NCBI GenBank assembly: GCA_943914745.1
Contig: CALUDF010000010.1
Location: 1 to 21,307, forward strand
Source of the DNA: an uncultured Bacteriovorax sp.
GTDB lineage: Bacteria; Bdellovibrionota; Bacteriovoracia; Bacteriovoracales; Bacteriovoracaceae
Direction of reading: 5' to 3'
DNA: 21,307 bases
The position numbers and the translations under genes were made by a program. Of this stretch, positions 15,675 through 21,307 are shown in pieces. The notes below the pieces were generated by a model. It made no database searches. It was not told the DNA's origin and saw only the letters and a program-made list of their open reading frames with translations. Positions within the stretch are counted from its first letter, which is position 1. Each line of letters starts with the position of its first letter.

Positions 15675-17864
15675 TTAGAAGCTAAAGCCGGTAGAAGTCC
15701 CCGTTGTGGTTGTCGAGCTTCCGAATGTGCTGAATGGATTTCCATAACCGAAGTAGCCATAGTTATACATCCATGGGTTTTGGTTATAGATCTCGTAATT
15801 ATAGAGCATCTGCTTTTGATAAATCCCTTGAGCAGTCAGCATATTGATGTTTTGTTTGGTCTGAAAATTATTAAACCACATTGGGATGAGAGAAGGGGCC
15901 ACTGGAAGAATGCCCTCGCCAAAAACTCTCATGGCAGATTTTTTTTGCGTCTTAACCACGTTGCCTGATTTCGAATCGTAATCGTAGTAATAGTTCGGAT
16001 CGTTGTAGACTTTCTCTTTTTTTACTGCGTCCTGCTTCTTTTTCATGTCGCTTGCGATAATGTCGCAGACATCTTTCGTGGCATTTTTTAAGGCCTCATC
16101 TTTCTGTGAAAGTGAGCTGCAAGTATTTTGGTATTCCTGCAAATCCCCAAACTCAAAACCATTGGGTCTGATGTTTTGAACGATGGCGTCTGTGTCTTTA
16201 AATAAACCATTCAAACGAACGAGGTTTAAATCCGTCTGCTCTCCGCCATTACACACGGATAAACTCACGTTGGTCGTCTCGACTTTACTTTTGTCCACCG
16301 AGCATGAGTTCAGGTATCTGTTGACGGTGTACTCTTTTAGGCGCTCAAGAGCATTGTGCTCAGAGTTTGAAGAGAGGGCTTTCATCTGTAATTGCAGCTC
16401 GGCAATTTTTTGGTCGTATTTATTTTTTTGAGCATCGATCTTAACGACGACTTTGCTCAAAAGCTCTTTACACTTCTTTTTACTTTCCTCTGAAGGATTA
16501 GAGTTCATGTCCTGGCAGGTGTTATCGAGTGTATTGGCATCGTTTTCTGCATTCTGAAGGGCCGCTCTGAAGTTTTTCTGGATATCTTCCGCACTAAGAG
16601 AGTAGTTATTCGGGCATTCAAAAAAGAGAATGGCCGTGCCGCTTAATTGTTTTTTAGCTTCACTACATGTCGTGACATCTTCAGTGCTTGCAGGTTTCCT
16701 GCTTTCTTCAATGTTCTTCTCGCTTGAGCCAATTTGCTCTTTTAAAACATTGCCCAGTGATTTGACGTCTCTGATGAGGGCCTGCATTTTCTCTGTTTGC
16801 ATAACGCTGAATTCATCAGCGGCCAATTTGGTTTCATCATGGAGAGAATCATGAAGACTCTTAATGACAACTCCCAAATGTCCTTTCTTAAGCGATTGAG
16901 ATGTTGCAAGACTTTCAACTCCGGCCATCTGGATGAGTCCATCTCTGGATTGTTTATCTTTGGCAAGATTCATACAGATCCCTTCAGTGTAGGGACGCTT
17001 TTCATTTAAGCAGGCCAAGACACTCTCGCGCGAGACATCTTGCTCTAGAAGTCCCTTGATCGTTGGGGCCTTTGATTGCAGCAAGGAGAGAATTGCATCA
17101 GGCTTCACATCATTAGGAATGGCAGCGATGATTTTTTTTAGTTCTTCGCGCAGATTGATTTTATCCTCAGGCTTCACTCTTTGGAAAACGCCGTGAAGAG
17201 AGGCAAGAGTTTTATCAAGCTTTCTGTACTCAGATGAAATCCCAATAGTGTCGGCCACAACCTGACCAAAACGAGGGATCACTCCTTGTTCGGCCCTTTT
17301 GTCTTCCTCAACGATTTTTTTACAAATTTCCTGAGTTGTGTTTTTTTCTTTCTTACAAAGATTGCTCATGGTGAAGGCAGTACTCTCAGGTTTTTTCATT
17401 TCTTCATCAGTAAGCTCATTGAGAAGTAGAGAGACGGCATTTAAAGTGATGCCATTTCTTAGAGCGCCTTTTAATGCATCGACGGCCTTTTCCGTCTTTT
17501 CTTTGTCGTTCGGAGAGATTTTCTCCAGGCTCATTAAACTCTCTTTATACTTTTTACTTAGCTGATTCATTTCAGCGATGGCCTGGCGCTGTTGGCTCAA
17601 ACTTAAAATTTCCGCCTGAAGCTCAGCGATTTTTTCGTTTCTTCCCTGGTTGGGAGATGAAAGAGAGCCCATCAGTTTCTCTGCACCCTCACGGCAAAAC
17701 TCAAGTGGGTTATACCCATTGGCCGTGGTCGGAATCGTATTAACTTTTTGAAGCTCAGAACGTCTTTTTGGAGGATTCGTCTCTCTTGCCTGGGCATAAG
17801 CACTCACCGAACCACAAAGGCCCGCAAAAAGTGTTAATGAAGTGAGAGATTTAAACCCTTTCAT
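15675..17864 (-). CDS. Secreted cysteine-paired helical protein of unknown function (729 aa)
   Basis: No family is recognised. The signal peptide (MKGFKSLTSLTLFAGLCGSV...) is cleaved near AYAQA. Charged helical sequence follows, with likely coiled coils near 75-115 and 470-500. Cysteines come in pairs separated by 10-17 residues: C170/C181, C285/C297, C400/C417, C450/C465, C521/C538 and C582/C600, which suggests helical hairpins pinned by disulfides. The first cysteines of the first three pairs are each 115 residues apart, and the first two units align. The tail (from about 620) is Tyr/Asn/Gly-rich with repeated NYGYFGYGNP-like sequence and ends in a Thr/Ser run and GFSF. I chose ATG 17864. 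A GTG at 17888 adds eight residues but would leave only a very short leader after the candidate promoter. The next gene downstream is the giant lipoprotein. Confidence 0.85.
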   Translation of the reverse strand: MKGFKSLTSLTLFAGLCGSVSAYAQARETNPPKRRSELQKVNTIPTTANGYNPLEFCREGAEKLMGSLSSPNQGRNEKIAELQAEILSLSQQRQAIAEMNQLSKKYKESLMSLEKISPNDKEKTEKAVDALKGALRNGITLNAVSLLLNELTDEEMKKPESTAFTMSNLCKKEKNTTQEICKKIVEEDKRAEQGVIPRFGQVVADTIGISSEYRKLDKTLASLHGVFQRVKPEDKINLREELKKIIAAIPNDVKPDAILSLLQSKAPTIKGLLEQDVSRESVLACLNEKRPYTEGICMNLAKDKQSRDGLIQMAGVESLATSQSLKKGHLGVVIKSLHDSLHDETKLAADEFSVMQTEKMQALIRDVKSLGNVLKEQIGSSEKNIEESRKPASTEDVTTCSEAKKQLSGTAILFFECPNNYSLSAEDIQKNFRAALQNAENDANTLDNTCQDMNSNPSEESKKKCKELLSKVVVKIDAQKNKYDQKIAELQLQMKALSSNSEHNALERLKEYTVNRYLNSCSVDKSKVETTNVSLSVCNGGEQTDLNLVRLNGLFKDTDAIVQNIRPNGFEFGDLQEYQNTCSSLSQKDEALKNATKDVCDIIASDMKKKQDAVKKEKVYNDPNYYYDYDSKSGNVVKTQKKSAMRVFGEGILPVAPSLIPMWFNNFQTKQNINMLTAQGIYQKQMLYNYEIYNQNPWMYNYGYFGYGNPFSTFGSSTTTTGTSTGFSF

Positions 17865-17908
17865 TGATGTTATTTTCCACAGTTTCACACCAATCTTATC
17901 GGAAGTTT

Positions 17909-17936
17909 ATTAAAATACTAAAGTATTGATGGCCAA
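17909..17936 (-). promoter_or_regulatory. Candidate promoter with an internal palindrome
   Basis: On the minus strand, TTGGCC (17936-17931) and TTTAAT (17914-17909) are separated by 16 bases, matching four and five of six consensus bases. The spacer contains AATACTTTAGTATT (17927-17914), a palindrome with 6-bp arms around two bases. This is a typical place for a repressor to bind. The start at 17864 would have a leader of about 38 bases. Both promoter and operator are predictions. Confidence 0.4.
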
Positions 17937-17945
17937 TTCATTGAG

Positions 17946-17967
17946 AGTCCTCGTTTTTTAGAGGACT
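17946..17967 (-). other. 7-bp inverted repeat between dusB and the 729-residue protein gene
   Basis: AGTCCTC and GAGGACT form perfect arms around an 8-base A/T loop, 62 bases past the dusB stop. On the minus strand a TTTTTT run precedes the stem instead of following it, so it is a poor terminator. It may be a processing or protein-binding element. The surrounding 165-base gap shows nothing else convincing apart from the candidate promoter. Confidence 0.3.
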
Positions 17968-18029
17968 TAAGAAAAAAGGTCCGCTGGAGTAAAGGTGTGT
18001 TTAATGGCCGGAATCTGTGGCAAAAACGC

Positions 18030-19115
18030 CTAGCCGTGACCAGACGTCATGAATGAGTCGTGGTCTTGAAGTCTTTTTCTCTGGTCATTTAAAGAAAGGA
18101 AAAAGTCCTCAGAGATTTTCATGGTGTCTTTGAGATCGGGAGTTTTAAAAATCACATCTCTAAAGTAACTCACGTTATTGTAGCCTGCGGCCATCCAAAT
18201 CAGGTGTTTTCTGATTGAGACTAAAAGAATGTGATCGCTGTGGGCATAAGGAGCGGAGTACTCGATGAGTTTGTTGATGACTTCCAGGTGATCTTTGGGC
18301 GTAAAGAAGATGTCATCTTCTTCCGTCATAAAAGGCTCAAGAAATAAAAAAGGATTTCTAAGAGGACCTCGTCCAAGCATTAGCGCCTGGCACTTGGTGT
18401 TTTGCATTTTGTTTTTTACTAACGTTGCCGTGTGAAGATCGCCGTTGCCAATAATATCTAGCGGAGACTTCTCTCCTAAATGCTCCAGTAAATCCCAATT
18501 GGCGTGCCCGGTGTATTGTTGGGCACGGGTTCTGCCGTGAACGGCGACAAACTCAATGCCTTCTTCTTTGGCGATGTGGATGACTTCTAAAGCATTGATA
18601 GAGTCGTGATCCCAGCCGAGCCTGATTTTAATGGTCAGGGGAACTTTGATCGCTTTTTTGACGGCGCTAAAAAGAGGAGGAAGGGCACTTGGGTCTTTTA
18701 AAAGTGAAGAGCCTGCTCCGGTTCCCACGACTTTTTTTACAGGGCAGCCCATGTTGATGTCGATGAATTTCGGATTAAATTCTTCGGCGACTTTAGCTGC
18801 TTCAGCAAAGGCCTCAGCGCCTTCGCCAAAAAGTTGCAGTCCCATGTTTTTTTCGCGTGGGTCAACTTTTAGCATGTCGAGGGTTCTGATATTTTTGTAA
18901 TTGATTCCGTGAATAGAAATAAGTTCGCTGACTGTTCCCCCAGCTCCAAGATCTTCCATGAGAAGCCTGAAAGGGGCCGTGCAGATCGAGGACATTGGGG
19001 CCAGAAGAAGTGGAGAGTCAAAAGAAAGTGAGCCCATGTGAATCGGTTTACGACGCGCTTTGAGAACGTCGATTTTTTTTTGAAGTTCTGGGCCAAATGG
19101 TGCATTCTTGGTCAT
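18030..19115 (-). CDS. dusB: tRNA-dihydrouridine synthase (DusB-type)
   Basis: This FMN-dependent enzyme reduces a uridine to dihydrouridine in the D-loop of tRNAs. The 361-residue product has the full barrel signature: LLAPMSSICTAPFR (36-50, normally MAGVTDRPFR), INMGCPVKKV (120-129) with the catalytic proton donor C124, GSSLLKDP, K163 in TIKIRLGWD, H193 in VHGRTRAQQYTGHA, and the FMN phosphate loop IIGNGD (221-226). The NMGCPxKKV form is nearest the DusB subgroup. The N-terminus is about 20 residues longer than usual and polar; a later start is possible but the listed ATG has weak GAGA spacing upstream. It is divergent from the HAD gene across 94 bases. Confidence 0.94.
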   Translation of the reverse strand: MTKNAPFGPELQKKIDVLKARRKPIHMGSLSFDSPLLLAPMSSICTAPFRLLMEDLGAGGTVSELISIHGINYKNIRTLDMLKVDPREKNMGLQLFGEGAEAFAEAAKVAEEFNPKFIDINMGCPVKKVVGTGAGSSLLKDPSALPPLFSAVKKAIKVPLTIKIRLGWDHDSINALEVIHIAKEEGIEFVAVHGRTRAQQYTGHANWDLLEHLGEKSPLDIIGNGDLHTATLVKNKMQNTKCQALMLGRGPLRNPFLFLEPFMTEEDDIFFTPKDHLEVINKLIEYSAPYAHSDHILLVSIRKHLIWMAAGYNNVSYFRDVIFKTPDLKDTMKISEDFFLSLNDQRKRLQDHDSFMTSGHG

Positions 19116-19173
19116 GACAATTCTCTAGCTCAATTTAGATTGATAATTCACTTTTTTATGACTCTAGGTAGCA

Positions 19174-19188
19174 GAGAGATAAACTCTC
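19174..19188. promoter_or_regulatory. Small inverted repeat in the dusB/HAD divergent gap
   Basis: GAGAG and CTCTC are perfect 5-bp arms around ATAAA, near the middle of the 94-base divergent intergenic region that must hold promoters for both directions. A TTGACT hexamer lies just beside it on the minus strand (19194-19189) but has no matching -10 at normal spacing. Function is unproven. Confidence 0.2.
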
Positions 19189-19209
19189 AGTCAATGGAAT
19201 CGCCTTTGT

Positions 19210-19704
19210 ATGAAAAATATTTCCTCTGAAACCAAACCTAAAATGATCATCTTCGATCACGACGGGACGCTGGTGTACACGGAAACTCCTGATTTTAGAA
19301 TCTTCCCGGGGATTAAAGAACTTTTAGTTGATTTAGTGGCCCAGGGCTTTCTTATTAGCGTCTGGACGGCGAGATCCCATAAATCCACGGTGGATAGCTT
19401 AAAGCGCCAGGGGATTGCCGAGTACATTGGGGAAATTTATGGCCACGATGACGGACTAACCAAACCTCACCCGATGGGTCTTACCAAAATCACTCAGGGA
19501 ATTGAAAAAGAAAACCTCATGCACATCGGAGATAGTCTCGGAGATCTCGATGGGGCCAAAGCTTTTGGAATTCCCGTTATTGCAGCTTGCTGGAATAGCA
19601 CAATTCAGGTAGAAATTTTCCGTGCAAAAACACCTTATGTCGCCATGACTCCAAGCGATTGCCGAGAGATCATTGAAGCGCATTTTAATTTAAAATTGGG
19701 ATAA
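19210..19704 (+). CDS. HAD-family phosphatase, phosphoglycolate phosphatase-like
   Basis: The 164-residue protein is a haloacid-dehalogenase-superfamily hydrolase, which cleaves phosphate from a small metabolite through an aspartyl intermediate. Motif I is FDHDGTL with nucleophile D16 and acid D18, motif II is the T53 of VWTAR, motif III is K85 in TKPHP, and motif IV is GDSLGDLDGA with D108 and D112. It is short because the cap is minimal: only about 30 residues separate motif I from motif II. The substrate cannot be told. It ends two bases before ffh, so the two are surely co-transcribed, although the link is probably not functional. Confidence 0.9.
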   Translation: MKNISSETKPKMIIFDHDGTLVYTETPDFRIFPGIKELLVDLVAQGFLISVWTARSHKSTVDSLKRQGIAEYIGEIYGHDDGLTKPHPMGLTKITQGIEKENLMHIGDSLGDLDGAKAFGIPVIAACWNSTIQVEIFRAKTPYVAMTPSDCREIIEAHFNLKLG

Positions 19705-19706
19705 GC

Positions 19707-21170
19707 ATGTTTGATACGTTAAGTGAAAAGTTCTCCAATGCCTTTAAGTATATCCAAGGCAAATCAAAGATCACCGAAGACAACATTGAAGAGACACTAA
19801 AAGAAGTCCGCACGGCCCTTCTTGAAGCCGACGTGAACTTCAAAGTCGTCAAAGAATTCGTGGCCGCGGTTAAAGAAAAATCTCTCGGCGAAAAAGTCAT
19901 CAAGGGTGTTAACCCTGGTGAGCAGTTCGTTAAAATCATGCACGATGAGCTCGCGCGCATCATGGGAGACGCCAACGAAGAAATCAATTTAGAGCGCCCG
20001 GGAATCGTCCCGGTTCTCATTGTCGGTCTCAATGGACAAGGGAAGACGACCTTTTCTGGAAAGCTTGCCCTGCACTTAAAAAATAAAAAGAAAAAAGACG
20101 TGCTCCTTGTTCCAGCGGATACATTCCGTCCAGCTGCCAAGGCACAACTGCAAACCCTGGCAAAACAAATCGATGTAGACTGCTTCGACTCCGATTTGAA
20201 TCTTCACCCAAAAGAGATTGCCAAACTCGCTATTGAAGAAGCAAAAAAACGCCACAAGAGTGTCGTGATCATCGATACGGCCGGAAGGCTTCACGTCGAC
20301 TCGGAACTCATGGAGCAGCTAAAGGAAGTTAAGACGGCGATTGCCGATTTAAATCCTGAAGTGCTCATGGTCGCCGATGCGATGACGGGACAAGCTGCCG
20401 TAGAAGTCTCAAAAACTTTTCACGATGCTATCGGTGTGACGGGGATCGTTCTCTCGAAGATGGACTCGGATGCCAAAGGGGGAGCGGCCCTGTCGATCCG
20501 CCACGTGACTGGTGTTCCTATCCGTTACGTTTCAATGGGCGAGAAGATGAAGGACCTCGAGCTCTTTCACCCAGACCGCCTCGCCAAGAGAATTCTCGAC
20601 ATGGGAGATGTTCTCTCTTTAGTTGAAAAAGCTCAGGACAACATCAACGAAAGCGACGCCGAGTCGATGATGAACAACTTTAAAAAAGGAAAGTTCACCG
20701 TCGATGATTTCTTAAAGCAAATGGACATGATCAGCAACCTCGGCTCAATGGGCTCCATTTTAAAAATGATCCCGGGCATGGGTGGCATGCTTCGCCAGAT
20801 TGGCGATTTAAGCCCTGCTGAAAACGAAATGAAGCGCATGAAGATCATCATCTCATCGATGACCAAGGCCGAGCGTCAGGACTATAAACTCATCAAAGAA
20901 AGCCGTTTAAAACGAATCGCCAGCGGTTCAGGAACGACGGAAGCTCAGGTTAAGGACTTTCTAGGAAAGTTCAAGCAAATGGAGCAAATGATGGGGGGAA
21001 TGGCCGCCATGATGAACGGCGGGGGGTTTCCCGGAATGCCAGGACTTCCTGGAATGGGCGGCAAGAAAGGGTTTAGACAAGATCCTAACGCCGTGAATCC
21101 TTTCGCTGGAATGCAAGGCAAAGATAAGAAAAAAGGTGGAAAAGGCCCGTGGGGAAAAGGTTATTTTTAA
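19707..21170 (+). CDS. ffh: Signal recognition particle protein Ffh
   Basis: Ffh binds 4.5S RNA and the signal sequences of nascent chains, and uses GTP with FtsY to deliver ribosomes to the membrane. The 487-residue product has the NG domain (N helices to about 95; G1 GLNGQGKT at 108-115; PADTFRPAAKAQL at 136-148; DTAGRLHVD at 190-198; ADAMTGQ at 223-229; SKMDSDAKGG at 250-259) and the methionine-rich M domain with RIASGSGTT before the RNA-binding helix. G1 is GLNGQGKT instead of the common GLQGAGKT, a small departure. The tail is Gly/Met/Lys-rich. GGGAT lies a few bases ahead of the ATG, partly in the HAD stop region. Confidence 0.98.
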   Translation: MFDTLSEKFSNAFKYIQGKSKITEDNIEETLKEVRTALLEADVNFKVVKEFVAAVKEKSLGEKVIKGVNPGEQFVKIMHDELARIMGDANEEINLERPGIVPVLIVGLNGQGKTTFSGKLALHLKNKKKKDVLLVPADTFRPAAKAQLQTLAKQIDVDCFDSDLNLHPKEIAKLAIEEAKKRHKSVVIIDTAGRLHVDSELMEQLKEVKTAIADLNPEVLMVADAMTGQAAVEVSKTFHDAIGVTGIVLSKMDSDAKGGAALSIRHVTGVPIRYVSMGEKMKDLELFHPDRLAKRILDMGDVLSLVEKAQDNINESDAESMMNNFKKGKFTVDDFLKQMDMISNLGSMGSILKMIPGMGGMLRQIGDLSPAENEMKRMKIIISSMTKAERQDYKLIKESRLKRIASGSGTTEAQVKDFLGKFKQMEQMMGGMAAMMNGGGFPGMPGLPGMGGKKGFRQDPNAVNPFAGMQGKDKKKGGKGPWGKGYF

Positions 21171-21199
21171 TTAAGCACTCAGAACTTAAGCTTTTTACA

Positions 21200-21228
21200 T
21201 TGACTAATTAGACTGCATGAATTATTTA
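21200..21228 (+). promoter_or_regulatory. Candidate promoter for rpsP
   Basis: TTGACT (21200-21205, five of six) is followed after 17 bases by TATTTA (21223-21228, three of six), giving a leader of about 30 bases before rpsP. The -35 is strong and the -10 poor. No clear terminator is seen after ffh, so rpsP may also receive read-through. Confidence 0.4.
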
Positions 21229-21263
21229 TTTGAATCTGTTTTTTACTTTTAGGAGAATTTTAG

Positions 21264-21307
21264 ATGTTAACTGTTAGATTATCGCGTGGTGGAAGAAAAA
21301 ATGATCC
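21264..21307 (+). CDS. rpsP: 30S ribosomal protein S16 (partial, N-terminus only)
   Basis: Only the first 14 codons and two bases fall in the window. They read MLTVRLSRGGRKND, matching the conserved start of S16 (typically MVxIRLxRxGxKxxP). A strong AGGAGA ribosome binding site (21251-21256) sits seven bases ahead of the ATG. The position after ffh is the common ffh-rpsP-rimM-trmD arrangement, which supports the call. Confidence 0.93.
   Translation, partial: MLTVRLSRGGRKND

Noticed and set aside
17946..17967. Hairpin as a dusB terminator
   Set aside because: The stem is good but the T-run is on the wrong side of it for the minus-strand transcript, so I list it only as an inverted repeat.
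1..21307. Defence island, prophage, CRISPR array or transposon
   Set aside because: No integrase, transposase, phage structural gene, direct-repeat array or known defence motif is visible on either strand; gene content is housekeeping plus exported proteins.

Overview
The window reads as a chromosomal piece of a free-living Gram-negative bacterium with moderate GC content. Three lipoproteins or secreted proteins of unusual composition, a biosynthetic arginine decarboxylase paired with a deoxyhypusine-synthase-like enzyme, and the overall gene style point to the Bdellovibrionota (Bacteriovorax/Halobacteriovorax-like). That assignment is inference from style, not from a marker comparison. There are no tRNA or rRNA genes, no CRISPR arrays, and no transposases or integrases. 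No gap between genes exceeds about 250 bases.

Most of the window is transcribed on the minus strand, so it reads right to left. From right to left on that strand: a DusB-type tRNA dihydrouridine synthase (18030-19115); a secreted 729-residue protein with paired cysteines and an internal 115-residue repeat (15675-17864); a very large, cysteine-rich lipoprotein of 1729 residues (10240-15429) that appears to hold a PA-IL/LecA-like sugar-binding domain; a zinc-type ABC importer in the order binding protein, ATPase, permease (7637-10189); and a tight run of acyl-CoA thioesterase, ABC1/UbiB-family kinase-like protein, small secreted cysteine-containing protein and endonuclease/exonuclease/phosphatase-fold enzyme (4116-7613). 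Then come speA (2111-4042) and the deoxyhypusine-synthase-like gene (1073-2047), ending in a strong hairpin terminator, and finally a small lipoprotein (37-948). Gaps from the znu genes through the phosphatase-fold gene are 0-24 bases or overlaps, so these seven genes may be co-transcribed.

On the plus strand at the right end, a HAD-family phosphatase (19210-19704) lies two bases ahead of ffh, the signal recognition particle GTPase (19707-21170). A plausible promoter and a clear ribosome binding site follow, leading into the truncated start of rpsP (21264 to the window end). The ffh-rpsP order is a common chromosomal arrangement, so the right end is core genome.

Functionally, speA plus the deoxyhypusine-synthase-like enzyme make a polyamine module whose final product is not obvious. 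The znu genes import zinc or manganese. The middle 7.6 kb is devoted to two exported proteins of unknown role, and this is the most novel part of the window. Regulatory structures worth noting are an inverted repeat ahead of znuA, an inverted repeat between speA and its partner, a palindrome inside a candidate promoter ahead of the 729-residue protein, and an out-of-frame start with the best-spaced ribosome binding site at the head of the giant lipoprotein.
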